A DNA stretch of 64,000 nt from Bacillota bacterium (GCA_023415205.1 JAEZLR010000020.1:1-64000), one strand, 5' to 3'; numbered from the stretch's first letter, positions 51,707-61,585 are shown. Notes: generated by a model not told the origin, from the sequence alone. A program made the numbers and translations.

Positions 51707-52917
51707 TGGGCGACATGCTTTCTCAGGCTGAAATAGATGCCCTCTTGAATGGGGCAAGTGTTGAAGATGACTCCAAACCGGCTGCTGTGGAAGCAGTTCC
51801 GGCACCCAGGACTCAGCTATTAAATTCCGATGAGACAGATGCCTTGGGCGAAATCGGAAATATTAGCATGGGCACCTCGGCCACAACCCTCTATGCCCTC
51901 TTGGGACAGAGAGTAAACATCACTACCCCGAGAGTGGATGAAACCACATGGGATGAGATATCAAAACTGTTTGTCAAGCCCTATGTTGCTGTAAAGGTAC
52001 GCTATACCGAGGGCCTAAAGGGAATGAATCTTCTGATTATGAAGGAAGAGGATGTGAAAATCATCACCGACCTCATGATGGGCGGCGATGGTTATGGTAA
52101 TATTCAAGGGGAGCTTAACGAGCTGCATCTGAGTGCCATTAGCGAGGCCATGAATCAAATGGTGGGTTCTTCCTCCACATCTTTATCCTCAATGTTTGAA
52201 AAACGTGTGGATATCTCGCCGCCTGAGTCCACCCTGATAGATTCAGGCTCGGATATTGAACGCATTAGAATCGATAAAGATTCCAGTATTGTGGTCATAC
52301 GGTTCAAGCTGACGGTGGGGGATCTCATTGACAGTGAGATCATGCAGATTCTACCCATATCCTTTGCAAAGGAACTGGTACATAACCTGCTCAACCATAA
52401 TGAGCCCACCGCACCTATTATGGCACCTCCACCCAGGACAGAAGCCGCACCGCCGCAAGTTGCGTATACTCCGCCCCAGGAGCAGCCCATGCCCCAGCAG
52501 CCTCAGTATCCGGTGCCACCCATGCCACAGAATCCTTACGGGCAGTATGGATACCCTCCTCCTCAATATGCCATGCCACCCCAGCAGCAGCCCGCCTTTC
52601 ATCAAAATCCGGTCAACGTTCAGCCGATTCAGTTTCAGTCCTTTGATGACAGCCTGTACGATATAGACCGAAATAATATCGGGCTACTGATGGATGTTCC
52701 CCTCCAGATTGCCGTTGAACTGGGAAGAGCTACAAAAAAAATACGTGAAATTCTGGAGTTTGGACAGGGATCAATTATTGAGTTGGACAAGCTTGCCGGA
52801 GAACCGGTGGATATTCTTGTAAATGGCAAAACCATTGCAAAAGGCGAGGTTGTGGTTATTGATGAGAGCTTTGGTGTGAGAATCACCGATATCATTCATC
52901 CCTCAAAAAGACTATAA
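51706..52917 (+). CDS. fliY: flagellar motor switch phosphatase FliY
   Basis: A 403-residue C-ring subunit found in Firmicutes in place of a short FliN. It starts with LSQAEIDALLNG, a CheY-P binding peptide like that of FliM. The CheC-type phosphatase domain keeps both active sites (EIGNISMG near 49; ISEAMNQMVG near 147) and should dephosphorylate CheY-P. A proline/glutamine-rich linker (about 232-310) leads to the C-terminal SpoA domain. Translation is coupled to fliM by TAATG. Confidence 0.94.
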   Translation: MGDMLSQAEIDALLNGASVEDDSKPAAVEAVPAPRTQLLNSDETDALGEIGNISMGTSATTLYALLGQRVNITTPRVDETTWDEISKLFVKPYVAVKVRYTEGLKGMNLLIMKEEDVKIITDLMMGGDGYGNIQGELNELHLSAISEAMNQMVGSSSTSLSSMFEKRVDISPPESTLIDSGSDIERIRIDKDSSIVVIRFKLTVGDLIDSEIMQILPISFAKELVHNLLNHNEPTAPIMAPPPRTEAAPPQVAYTPPQEQPMPQQPQYPVPPMPQNPYGQYGYPPPQYAMPPQQQPAFHQNPVNVQPIQFQSFDDSLYDIDRNNIGLLMDVPLQIAVELGRATKKIREILEFGQGSIIELDKLAGEPVDILVNGKTIAKGEVVVIDESFGVRITDIIHPSKRL

Positions 52918-52932
52918 CCTGCATATTTAGAC

Positions 52933-52961
52933 TTTCAATTTGTCGGAATATCGAATATAAT
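52933..52961 (+). promoter_or_regulatory. candidate internal promoter before cheY
   Basis: TATAAT at 52956-52961 is a perfect -10 box; TTTCAA at 52933-52938 lies 17 bases upstream. It is in the 115-base gap after fliY. Confidence 0.4.
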
Positions 52962-53032
52962 GGATTGAGAAAAGACTCAGGGTGGTAAAGTTTAATTGTT
53001 GCTGAAATTTTTTTTGGGAGAGGATTTGACCT

Positions 53033-53392
53033 ATGGCAAGTATACTGATCGTTGATGATGCTGCTTTCATGCGTATGATGATCAAAGATATCCTTTCAAA
53101 GAACGGGTATACCGTTGTTGGCGAAGCTGAGAATGGTCTCAAGGCAGTTGAGAAATATAAAGATTTAAACCCAGATCTTGTCATTATGGATATAACCATG
53201 CCCGAAATGGATGGTATTCAGGCAGTTAAGCAGATTAAATCGCTTAATAGTTCCGCGAAAATTATTATGTGCTCGGCTATGGGCCAGCAGGCAATGGTCA
53301 TTGAGTCTATTCAAGCCGGAGCCCGGGACTTTATAGTAAAGCCTTTCCAGGCTGAAAGAGTCATTGAGGCGGTTAAGAAGGTTGTTGGCTAG
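53033..53392 (+). CDS. cheY: chemotaxis response regulator CheY
   Basis: A 119-residue stand-alone receiver. The acidic pair is Asp8-Asp9 and the phosphorylated residue is Asp53 in IMDITMPEMDG; the conserved lysine is Lys103 in IVKPF. CheY-P binds the FliM/FliY N-terminal peptides and changes motor direction or state. GGAGAGG precedes the ATG. It sits between fliY and fliO, the normal position in Firmicutes. Confidence 0.94.
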   Translation: MASILIVDDAAFMRMMIKDILSKNGYTVVGEAENGLKAVEKYKDLNPDLVIMDITMPEMDGIQAVKQIKSLNSSAKIIMCSAMGQQAMVIESIQAGARDFIVKPFQAERVIEAVKKVVG

Positions 53393-53422
53393 TTCAACCT
53401 TTTAACGAGAAGGGAACCTGTC

Positions 53423-53872
53423 ATGTTTGTGGAAGTAATTGGACTTTTAGCTGTGTTTGCACTGGTGCTGCTGCTGAGTTATTTTACAACCAAATTCATT
53501 GGGAAAAAGTACTCGGGTGGAAACAGAAATAGAACCATGAAAGTCATTGAAACCCTACCGCTTGGACTGGATCGTTCCCTTTACCTTATTCTTGTGGGTA
53601 AGAAATGCTTTTTGTTTTATTCCAGTAAAAAGGGCTTGGAGCTTGTCTCTGAGATTGAAATGGAGGGGCTTCCTACGGGGGCTTCTTTGGAAGAGAACCC
53701 ATCCACCAATGTTTTTGACTTTAGGAAGATCTTCGAGACCTATTCTGGGCTGAGTTCAAGAAAAACTGAGGAACAAAGCTCCGGCGAGTCCCAAGAAGGA
53801 GTTGAAACCAAAAACTCAGGAATTCTGGGAAGCATCCGGCGCCTGCGGAAGATAAACGGTAACAGAGAATGA
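53423..53872 (+). CDS. fliO: flagellar biosynthesis protein FliO/FliZ
   Basis: A 149-residue single-pass membrane protein (helix at about 5-24) with a FliO-type domain after it (TMKVIETLPLGLDRSLYLILVGKKCFLFYSS, partly quoted). It assists assembly of FliP into the export gate. The C-terminal half is variable and charged. GAGAAGGGA precedes the ATG; fliP follows 26 bases later. Confidence 0.87.
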   Translation: MFVEVIGLLAVFALVLLLSYFTTKFIGKKYSGGNRNRTMKVIETLPLGLDRSLYLILVGKKCFLFYSSKKGLELVSEIEMEGLPTGASLEENPSTNVFDFRKIFETYSGLSSRKTEEQSSGESQEGVETKNSGILGSIRRLRKINGNRE

Positions 53873-53898
53873 ACTAAAGGAAATAAAACGGTGGTACC

Positions 53899-54666
53899 AT
53901 GCGAAAGAAAAAAATTTTATTCTGTGTAATATTATCTCTGCTGATTTTTGTATCCTTAAGCTCGGTGGTCTTTGCGGCACCGGGCATTTCCATTTCTGAC
54001 AATGGAATTACTATTCAGTCCACCGAGGACCCACAGGAAATCAGTTCTAGCATTAAGCTACTCTTACTCCTAACGGTATTATCGGTATTACCCTCCATCA
54101 TCATAATGATGACTTCCTTCACACGTATCATCATCGTTCTTTCCTTTCTCCGTAATTCCATGGGAACCTCACAGATACCGCCCAATCAGGTTGTCATCGG
54201 GCTGGCTTTATTTCTGACCTTTTTTATCATGACCCCGGTGATTGCAGAGGTTAATCAAACGGCACTACAGCCCTTTACCGAAAACAAGATAACCATTGAA
54301 CAGGCCATGGACAATGCTGGGGACAGTGTGAAAAACTTTATGCTCAAATATATCCGTGACAAGGATTTGGCGCTTTTCGCCAGCATTGCCAACGTGGAGC
54401 CTACCGAAAATCTCACGGATCTGCCTTTGACTGTGGTGGTTCCAGCTTATATGATCAGTGAGCTGAACACGGCCTTCCGAATGGGATTTATGCTCTATAT
54501 CCCGTTCATCGTCATTGATATGGTTGTGGCAAGCACTTTAATGGCCATGGGCATGATGATGCTTCCCCCGGCCATGATTTCCATGCCCTTTAAAATACTA
54601 CTTTTCCTTTTGGTTGATGGGTGGAACCTTTTGACTGAGTCAATCATTAAGTCTTTTGTACGTTAG
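53899..54666 (+). CDS. fliP: flagellar export gate protein FliP
   Basis: A 255-residue core membrane subunit of the export gate. A signal peptide (to about residue 28, VVFAAPG) precedes four membrane helices; the conserved LTVLSVLPSIIIMMTSFTRI, VLSFLRNSMGTSQIPPNQV and AYMISELNTAFRMGF segments mark FliP. Five FliP subunits form the gate with FliQ and FliR. The start is the ATG at 53899. Confidence 0.96.
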   Translation: MRKKKILFCVILSLLIFVSLSSVVFAAPGISISDNGITIQSTEDPQEISSSIKLLLLLTVLSVLPSIIIMMTSFTRIIIVLSFLRNSMGTSQIPPNQVVIGLALFLTFFIMTPVIAEVNQTALQPFTENKITIEQAMDNAGDSVKNFMLKYIRDKDLALFASIANVEPTENLTDLPLTVVVPAYMISELNTAFRMGFMLYIPFIVIDMVVASTLMAMGMMMLPPAMISMPFKILLFLLVDGWNLLTESIIKSFVR

Positions 54667-54690
54667 CATGCCGAAGAAAGGGTGGAATTC

Positions 54691-54960
54691 TTGGAACAGT
54701 TTTTGTTGGATATTGCCAGAGATGCTATGATGACGACCCTGAAGGTGGGTGCACCCGTTATGATCATCGGCCTTGTTGTGGGTCTTGTCGTCAGTATTTT
54801 TCAGGCGACCACACAAATTCAAGAACAGTCCCTCCACTTTGTACCCAAAATAGTTGCCATGCTCATTGCACTGCTTCTCCTTGGTTCGTGGATGCTTACC
54901 GTTATGAAGGAATTCACCCTTAGGATGTTTAGCGATATGCTTAAGTTTATAGGAATGTAG
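54691..54960 (+). CDS. fliQ: flagellar export gate protein FliQ
   Basis: An 89-residue two-helix membrane subunit of the gate (helices at about 17-36 and 52-72). LDIARDAMMTTLKVGAPVMI and VSIFQATTQIQEQSLHFVPK are family marks. TTG 54691 gives the standard length and has AAAGGGTGG five bases upstream; GTG 54682 lies inside that site. Confidence 0.9.
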   Translation: MEQFLLDIARDAMMTTLKVGAPVMIIGLVVGLVVSIFQATTQIQEQSLHFVPKIVAMLIALLLLGSWMLTVMKEFTLRMFSDMLKFIGM

Positions 54961-54986
54961 GCATTCTTCATGAATGAGGAAAAAAC

Positions 54987-55787
54987 ATGACAACCCTGCC
55001 CTTGGATTCAGTTTTTAATTTGTGGACAATTTTTCTGCTTGTATTGGTTCGTATTACAGGCATGTTTTTTCTGTCCCCAATTTTTGGACGACGTAATCTC
55101 CCCAACTATTACAAGGTTGGCTTTTGTTTCATGTTCTCCCTGATAGTAGCCCAATCAGTTCCTGTTATCGACCTTTCAGCCTATACCTCCCTTGCCTCCT
55201 ATGCGGTTCTTATTGGCAAGGAATTATTGATCGGTCTCATGTTGGGTTACATCTCCTACATGGTATTTACCAGTATTTATATTGCGGGGCAAATGATTGA
55301 TATGCGTATCGGCTTCGGCATGGTCTCGGTGTTTGACCCCATAACGAATATTCAAATTCCTATCTCTGCGGACTTTTATGTTGTTTTTGCCACGCTCATG
55401 ATGCTGGTGACGGACTCCCATCATCTTTTGATACAAGCTATGGTAGAGAGTTTTACCCTATTGCCCTTGGGTCAGGCTGAGTTCTCCGGAGTCCTACTTA
55501 AGCAAGTGGTAGAGCTTTTCACCCAAGTATTTGTCATCGGTTTTAAGATTGCTGCACCTGTCACCGCGGTCATTCTCATTACCGACCTGGCCCTGGGTAT
55601 TGTCTCTAAAAGTATGCCCCAGCTTAATGTTTTCCAGTTGGGTATGCCCATTAAAATTATCATTGGACTGGCTGTGATTATGATTACCCTGGGGACCTTT
55701 CGGGGGGTTGTCCATGTGATTATGCAGGGTACCTATGAGGAAATCTACAAATTCTTTATTCAGGCAAGGCCGGGCGGGGGGAGCTGA
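54987..55787 (+). CDS. fliR: flagellar export gate protein FliR
   Basis: A 266-residue membrane protein with six helices, third member of the export gate. RITGMFFLSPIFGRRNLPNY and GQMIDMRIGFGMVSVFDPIT are diagnostic. GAGGAAAAAC precedes the ATG. The stop is one base from the flhB start, so the two are probably coupled. Confidence 0.95.
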   Translation: MTTLPLDSVFNLWTIFLLVLVRITGMFFLSPIFGRRNLPNYYKVGFCFMFSLIVAQSVPVIDLSAYTSLASYAVLIGKELLIGLMLGYISYMVFTSIYIAGQMIDMRIGFGMVSVFDPITNIQIPISADFYVVFATLMMLVTDSHHLLIQAMVESFTLLPLGQAEFSGVLLKQVVELFTQVFVIGFKIAAPVTAVILITDLALGIVSKSMPQLNVFQLGMPIKIIIGLAVIMITLGTFRGVVHVIMQGTYEEIYKFFIQARPGGGS

Positions 55788-55788
55788 T

Positions 55789-56922
55789 ATGATTCATAAC
55801 ATCCCTTCCTCTCATAGGGGCTTAAGCGCCATCAATCTTCAGCTTTTTGCAGAAAATTCAGACAAAACCGAAAAGGCAACCCCTAAAAAGCGTCAGGATC
55901 TTCGCAAGAAAGGCCAGGTCATGCAGAGCCGCGAACTGCCGGCCAACCTAATTCTGCTGATCCTGTTCATTTCCATGAGGATTCTTGGAAACTTCCTTTA
56001 CCAGGAATCCTGGGCGGTATTTCATATGTTTTTTACCGAGACCTCCACTTTTTCTCTGGAGGATCCCTCGGAGATAATGCGTCTGGCCACCTTTGTGATT
56101 CTGCAAATCGCCAAAATGACTGCGCCCTTCTTTCTTATCGCCATACTGGTGGGGGTATTGGGCACTTACGTTCAGATTGGTTTTTTATTTACCTTCGAGC
56201 CGCTTAAGCCCAAGTTCTCCAATATCAATCCCCTTAAAGGTTTAAAAAAGTTATTTTCAACCCGTTCCCTGTTTGAATTGGCCAAATCACTGGCCAAGGT
56301 GGTTGTTGTAGCATGGGTGGCCTGGTCCTCCATACAGGGTGAGTTCACCAATATGATGAAGCTGATGGATCTGGAACTGGGACCGCTGGCTCTTTACATT
56401 ATCAATGCGGCTCTGGATATCGCCATAAAAATATGCTTTGCGCTCCTGGCTATTACGGTCGTGGACTTTTTTTTCCAGTGGCGCAGGCATGAGAAAGATA
56501 TCCGTATGAGCAAGCAGGAGATCAAGGAAGAATATAAGCAAATGGAAGGGAACCCTGAAATAAAGTCTAAAATTAAACAGAAGCAGCGGGAAGTTTCCAT
56601 GCGGCGTATGCTTAAGGATGTTCCCAAGGCCGATGTGGTCATTACCAACCCCACCCACTTTGCCGTAGCTATCAAATATGACCCCCAGAAAATGCCGGCC
56701 CCCTATGTCCTGGCCAAAGGAGTTGACTTTATGGCCCAGCGTATCAAGGATGTGGCTAGGGAGAATAAAATCCATCTGATGGAGAACAAGCCACTGGCTC
56801 AGGCGCTGTATCAATCGGTGGACATTGGCCAGGCTGTGCCACCCGATCTTTACAAGGCCGTTGCCGAAGTTCTGGCCTTTGTCTATAGTCTGGAAGGCAA
56901 AAAACCGGCGGTCAAGCCATGA
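55789..56922 (+). CDS. flhB: flagellar export switch protein FlhB
   Basis: A 377-residue membrane protein whose cytoplasmic domain switches export from hook to filament subunits. The helices are at about 50-250; the self-cleavage motif NPTH is at 287-290, followed by FAVAIKYDP. An N-terminal extension (SAINLQLFAENSDKTEKATPKKR in part) precedes the usual start. ATG 55789 follows GGGGGGAGC; a frame from 55735 would overlap fliR. Confidence 0.95.
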   Translation: MIHNIPSSHRGLSAINLQLFAENSDKTEKATPKKRQDLRKKGQVMQSRELPANLILLILFISMRILGNFLYQESWAVFHMFFTETSTFSLEDPSEIMRLATFVILQIAKMTAPFFLIAILVGVLGTYVQIGFLFTFEPLKPKFSNINPLKGLKKLFSTRSLFELAKSLAKVVVVAWVAWSSIQGEFTNMMKLMDLELGPLALYIINAALDIAIKICFALLAITVVDFFFQWRRHEKDIRMSKQEIKEEYKQMEGNPEIKSKIKQKQREVSMRRMLKDVPKADVVITNPTHFAVAIKYDPQKMPAPYVLAKGVDFMAQRIKDVARENKIHLMENKPLAQALYQSVDIGQAVPPDLYKAVAEVLAFVYSLEGKKPAVKP

Positions 56923-56942
56923 TAACCCTCCACACTTGCCTA

Positions 56943-56971
56943 TTGTGTTAAAAGTTGCTTTATTATAGAAT
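56943..56971 (+). promoter_or_regulatory. candidate internal promoter before flhA
   Basis: TTGTGT (56943-56948) and TAGAAT (56966-56971) are 17 bases apart in the 142-base gap between flhB and flhA. Confidence 0.35.
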
Positions 56972-57064
56972 ATTAGCATGGACAAGCTCTATGCTTTTTC
57001 GACACGCTATTTTGACAGAATCCTTACGAAAGAAAATGCTGACCAAGGTACCGGGGGAGTTTAA

Positions 57065-59092
57065 ATGAGTAACAACAAAAACCTGATGGTTGCCATATGC
57101 GTGGTATTCATCATTCTTTTCATCATTGTACCGATCCCCACCTTTCTATTGGATGTCCTTTTGGTCATTAATATAGCGCTGTCCTTTCTTGTGCTCATTA
57201 ATGCCATTTATGCCACGGATGCTCTTTCCATGGCGTCGTTCCCTACCATGCTCCTGTTTTTGACTCTCTATCGTCTATCCCTCAATATCATTTCCACACG
57301 ATTGATTATTGGCAAGGGTGAGGCAGGGGAAGTCATCCGCAGCTTCGGTGAGTTTGTGGGCGGGAATGATCTGATTGTAGGCTTTATTATCTTCTTAATC
57401 ATCATGTTGGTACAATTTTTAGTCATTACCAAGGGAGCCGAACGTGTCTCCGAGGTTGCCGCACGCTTTACCCTTGATGCCATGCCGGGTAAGCAGATGG
57501 CCATTGATGCGGATCTCAACGCTGGATTAATCAGTGAGACCGATGCCAAGGAACGACGCAAGAGGATACAGAGGGAAGCCGATTTCTATGGGTCCATGGA
57601 CGGTGCCACCAAATTCGTTAAAAATGATGCTATCTTTGGCATCATAACCACGGCTATCAATATTATCGGTGGTATTATCATGGGTATGGTCCGACAGGGC
57701 GACCCCTTTGAGGTTGTTCTGGAGCGATATACCGTTCTGACCATTGGTGATGGACTTGTTGCCCAGATCCCTTCCCTTCTTATAGCCATTGCAACGGGTA
57801 TCATCGTCACCCGTGCCGCTTCCGACGGAGACTTGGGAAGCGACCTGATCAAATCCTTGTTCAACAGCCCCAAGGTGCTCTATATTGGCGCAGGTGCGTG
57901 CTTTGTTTTAGTCCCCATTCTCAAACAATGGTCCCTGATTGTGGTGGGAGCAGGTCTCATTTATTTGGGAACACGACTTCAATCGGCGGCACAACAGGTC
58001 ACCCAGCAGGAAGAGCAGAAGGTTGAGGAGCAGGAGGTTGAAGAAATCAGAAAGCCTGAAAATGTTGTCTCCCTGCTCCAGGTGGACCCCATAGAATTGG
58101 AGTTCGGCTATGCGGTTATCCCTCTGGCTGACAAAAACCAGGGCGGCGACCTTCTGGACCGTGTGGTCATGATCAGGCGGCAATTAGCTTTGGAATTGGG
58201 GGTCATTGTACCCATTATCCGCTTGCGTGACAATATTCAGCTTTCTCCCAACCAATATGTTATCAAGATCAAAGGGGTAGAGGTTGCCCGGGGTGAGCTG
58301 ATACTGGATCACTTTATGGCTATGAATCCAGGAACCGTTGATGATGAGATAAACGGCATCCCCACTACTGAGCCGGCCTTTGGTCTGCCTGCTCTATGGA
58401 TACCGGAAACTCTGCGAGACCGCGCCGAAATGATGGGCTATACCGTCGTGGATCCACCCTCCATAGTGGCAACCCATATGACTGAAATCGTCAGACGGCA
58501 TATCCATGAGCTTCTGGGTAGACAGGACGTACAGACCCTTATAGATAATGTCAAATCGACCTATCCTGCCATTGTGGAGGAGCTCATACCCAAGATTATG
58601 ACCTTGGGAGAAATTCAGAAGGTTCTTGCCAACCTTTTACGGGAGGGCGTTTCTATAAGGGATATGGTTACAATTTTAGAAACTCTCGCCGATTTTGCCC
58701 CCATTACTCGAGACTCGGACATGCTCACCGAATATGTTCGTCAGGGGCTTGGCAGAGCAATTTCAAGATCATATATCAACCGTAATAATTCTGATGTGTT
58801 GACCCTTGATCCCAAGCTTGAACAGATGATTCTTGATTCGGTTCAGAAAACGGAGGCCGGTTCCTATATGACCATGGAGCCTACGGTAAGTAACCGAATA
58901 GTTGCCAATACGGCCAATCTTTCAGAAAAGTTGGTTCAGACCGGCAAGCAGCCAATTATTCTGGCCTCTCCGGTAGTCAGGCTCTATTTTAAGAGGCTGA
59001 CCGAGCAGGCTATTCCCGGACTTGTGGTTTTATCCTATAATGAACTGGACCCTTCCCTTGAAGTCAATGCGGTAGGGATGGTCACCATTTAA
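57065..59092 (+). CDS. flhA: flagellar biosynthesis protein FlhA
   Basis: A 675-residue export gate subunit with eight membrane helices in the first 330 residues and a large cytoplasmic domain that docks substrate-chaperone pairs. The FHIPEP-type segment RFTLDAMPGKQMAIDADLNAG near 138-158 is intact. PLADKNQGGDLLDRVVMIRR and the C-terminal LSYNELDPSLEV are also recognisable. GGGGGAG precedes the ATG. Confidence 0.96.
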   Translation: MSNNKNLMVAICVVFIILFIIVPIPTFLLDVLLVINIALSFLVLINAIYATDALSMASFPTMLLFLTLYRLSLNIISTRLIIGKGEAGEVIRSFGEFVGGNDLIVGFIIFLIIMLVQFLVITKGAERVSEVAARFTLDAMPGKQMAIDADLNAGLISETDAKERRKRIQREADFYGSMDGATKFVKNDAIFGIITTAINIIGGIIMGMVRQGDPFEVVLERYTVLTIGDGLVAQIPSLLIAIATGIIVTRAASDGDLGSDLIKSLFNSPKVLYIGAGACFVLVPILKQWSLIVVGAGLIYLGTRLQSAAQQVTQQEEQKVEEQEVEEIRKPENVVSLLQVDPIELEFGYAVIPLADKNQGGDLLDRVVMIRRQLALELGVIVPIIRLRDNIQLSPNQYVIKIKGVEVARGELILDHFMAMNPGTVDDEINGIPTTEPAFGLPALWIPETLRDRAEMMGYTVVDPPSIVATHMTEIVRRHIHELLGRQDVQTLIDNVKSTYPAIVEELIPKIMTLGEIQKVLANLLREGVSIRDMVTILETLADFAPITRDSDMLTEYVRQGLGRAISRSYINRNNSDVLTLDPKLEQMILDSVQKTEAGSYMTMEPTVSNRIVANTANLSEKLVQTGKQPIILASPVVRLYFKRLTEQAIPGLVVLSYNELDPSLEVNAVGMVTI

Positions 59093-59136
59093 CAGATATC
59101 TATTAAGAATGATAGTAGAAGAGGGTAGGAGCTTTA

Positions 59137-60558
59137 ATGAAAATACGCAGGTACACATGCAAGGATATGCAGGAAGCCTTGCTCAAGGTTAAGATGGACC
59201 TTGGCAGTGAAGCTGTGATCATGAATAGCCGTAAGGTTAAGCCAAAGGGCTTTCTGGGTTTATTTCAAAAGCCCATGCTTGAAGTGGTTGCGGCTATTGA
59301 TGATGACTATGTCCGTCCTGCCCGATCCGGCCTTCAGCAAAGGCAAAGTTCGGCATTTCCGGCTTTTGGGCAGCCGTTGAGAGCGTCTCAACCCCAATAT
59401 CAGCAACCACAGCAGCCCTTTACACAGGAGCCCGCCCCTCCCTTTCCCCAAGCCCAGGCTTTTACTCCGCCCCCTATTTATCCCCAGGCGGCGGCAGCCT
59501 ATGAACAAGCGGCCCATGTTAAAGAGGAACCAGGGTTTAATCAAAACCAAGGAAGAAGAACACCTGATGCGTCAGCCACCCCCCCCGAAAACCAACAGAA
59601 GGATGCCAACCCTGACAGAAAAACGATCACCGACCTTGAAACTAAGGTTAAAAATATGGAGGGCATGCTTGAGCAAATCTACCAGGTTGTTCAGGGAAAG
59701 GATAAAGCCCCTAAGGAGGATATCGTAGAAGACCAGGCCACAATTTCGGCCACTGAGTCCGAACCCGAAAGCGAAAGCCTTGCCGTATTAGGACAAATCC
59801 TTATGGATCATGATGTTGAGCCCAAGCTTATAGAAAAGATACTCGATAAAATCAGGGAGAGAGGGAGCACCTCTCTGAAGGTTGAGGAAGTGCTCAATCT
59901 TGCCGCGCGCGTGATGACGGTGCTCTTGGGTGAACCAGAACCCTTGGTTATAAAGGAAGGGAAAAAGCCCCATGTCGCAATTTTTATAGGACCGACAGGA
60001 GTGGGTAAAACAACCACCCTTGCCAAGATTGCGGCTGATTTTACGTTGAACCGGCAGAAGAAGGTAGGACTCATTACTGCCGACACCTATCGGATAGCTG
60101 CTGTTGAGCAGCTTAAAACCTACGCTGAGATACTCAACCTACAGGTCTCGGTGGTTTATTCTCCCAACGAAATAAAGGATGCTGTGGAACGTCTTTCCGA
60201 TAATGACCTTATTCTCATTGACACGGCAGGGCGTAGCCATAAAAACAAAACCCATTTTAATGAATTAAAAGCACTGGTCAGTGCCGTTAATGCTGATGAA
60301 ACATTTCTCGTCATGAGCTGCAACACCAGTCGCATTGCTGTAAGGGAAATACTAGAATACTATGCATTTATAAAGAATTACAAGCTCTTATTCACCAAGC
60401 TAGATGAGAGTCCTGTCCCCGGAATCATTCTGAATGCACGCTATATGACGGGAAAACCTCTTTCGTATACAACGGCAGGGCAGAGTGTCCCTGACGATCT
60501 GGATGTTGCCGATATTAAACAACTGGTGGCCAGCATCCTGACTAAGCCTGTTATTTAA
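59137..60558 (+). CDS. flhF: flagellar GTPase FlhF
   Basis: A 473-residue SRP-type GTPase that helps place and number flagella. The N-terminal B domain (RRYTCKDMQEALLKVKMDLG) is followed by a long Pro/Gln-rich linker (about 65-150), an N domain and the GTPase with P loop GPTGVGKTTTLAKIAADF near 284, DTYRIAAVEQLKTYAEIL and DTAGRSHKN. The linker is longer than usual and poorly conserved. flhG follows after 49 bases. Confidence 0.95.
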   Translation: MKIRRYTCKDMQEALLKVKMDLGSEAVIMNSRKVKPKGFLGLFQKPMLEVVAAIDDDYVRPARSGLQQRQSSAFPAFGQPLRASQPQYQQPQQPFTQEPAPPFPQAQAFTPPPIYPQAAAAYEQAAHVKEEPGFNQNQGRRTPDASATPPENQQKDANPDRKTITDLETKVKNMEGMLEQIYQVVQGKDKAPKEDIVEDQATISATESEPESESLAVLGQILMDHDVEPKLIEKILDKIRERGSTSLKVEEVLNLAARVMTVLLGEPEPLVIKEGKKPHVAIFIGPTGVGKTTTLAKIAADFTLNRQKKVGLITADTYRIAAVEQLKTYAEILNLQVSVVYSPNEIKDAVERLSDNDLILIDTAGRSHKNKTHFNELKALVSAVNADETFLVMSCNTSRIAVREILEYYAFIKNYKLLFTKLDESPVPGIILNARYMTGKPLSYTTAGQSVPDDLDVADIKQLVASILTKPVI

Positions 60559-60607
60559 CCAAAGAAAACCCATAGACAACAGGGTTGTTTATGGTGTGGA
60601 GGTATCC

Positions 60608-61498
60608 ATGAACGATCAGGCAGAAACGCTGAGAAAAATAGTGCAGCATAAAACCAATGAAAAGAGTCTGGATGGGATGGATCAATCGGGAAAGCATGCA
60701 AGAGTGATTACCATAACCAGCGGCAAGGGCGGCGTTGGGAAAACCAATGTCACCATCAATCTTGCCTTGGCTTTAAGTAAAATGGGTATGAAAGTGGTTA
60801 TCCTGGATGTGGACTTTGGTCTTGCCAACATCGATGTTCTTTTTGGAATCGTTCCCAAACACACTCTCCTTGATCTAATCCATGATGAAAAGAGTATTTT
60901 TGAGGTATTAACTGACGGGCCTGATAACATTAAATTTCTATCGGGGGGGTCAGGTGTTGAGGAGCTCATCAGACTAGACAGAAAGCAGTTGAGGAAGTTT
61001 GTCAGCAACATCAGTCTCTTGGATAAATTATTCGATGTCATTCTCATTGATACAGGAGCGGGTCTTCATCAAAATGTCATGAGCTTTATCATGGCAGCCG
61101 ATGAAATCATCCTTGTGACAACACCCGAGCCTACCTCCATAACGGATGCTTACGCATTGGTTAAGATGGTCTCACGAAGGGATCGGAAAAAACGTATTCA
61201 GATTTTGGTGAATAAAGCAGAAAGCATTAAAGAAGCTGACGAAATCGCTAATAAACTGACTGTCGTTTCTGAAAAATTTTTATCTTTAAGGCTATTAAAA
61301 CTTGGGTATATATTATATGATGACACTGTAACAAAGAGTGTAAAAATGCAAAAACCCTTTAGTTTGTATAATCCCAAGTGCCAGGCTGCCAAAAATATTG
61401 GTGAAATAGCTGAGAAATTGTTTTCTCATCCGGCTCCCGAGGGTACTGCAGGTGCAAAGGGATTTATTTCAAAACTATTGTCGTTTTTTGGTGCATGA
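60608..61498 (+). CDS. flhG: flagellar number regulator FlhG (MinD-like ATPase)
   Basis: A 296-residue MinD/ParA-type ATPase (YlxH). The deviant Walker A GKGGVGKTNVTINLALAL lies near 37-54, DVDFGLANIDVLFG near 70 and IDTGAGLHQNVMSF near 150. A membrane-targeting amphipathic tail ends the protein (FISKLLSFFGA). It acts with FlhF on flagellar placement. ATG 60608 has GGAGG five bases upstream; GTG 60596 overlaps this site. Confidence 0.92.
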   Translation: MNDQAETLRKIVQHKTNEKSLDGMDQSGKHARVITITSGKGGVGKTNVTINLALALSKMGMKVVILDVDFGLANIDVLFGIVPKHTLLDLIHDEKSIFEVLTDGPDNIKFLSGGSGVEELIRLDRKQLRKFVSNISLLDKLFDVILIDTGAGLHQNVMSFIMAADEIILVTTPEPTSITDAYALVKMVSRRDRKKRIQILVNKAESIKEADEIANKLTVVSEKFLSLRLLKLGYILYDDTVTKSVKMQKPFSLYNPKCQAAKNIGEIAEKLFSHPAPEGTAGAKGFISKLLSFFGA

Positions 61499-61511
61499 AG
61501 TCAGCAGACTG

Positions 61512-61520
61512 TGTTATAAT
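61512..61520 (+). promoter_or_regulatory. candidate extended -10 promoter before the PilZ gene
   Basis: TGTTATAAT at 61512-61520 is an extended -10 (TG, one base, TATAAT). No good -35 lies 17 bases upstream. It is about 65 bases before the PilZ start. Confidence 0.4.
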
Positions 61521-61585
61521 CTAATCACAATATGGCTTGGTGTAACTTGAGAATCAAATACCTACAAAAGCATGAGGTTGTTTAA

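Noticed and set aside
56287..56985. A 232-codon minus-strand frame opposite flhB
   Set aside because: Covers conserved flhB codons and has no plausible start or homologous features.
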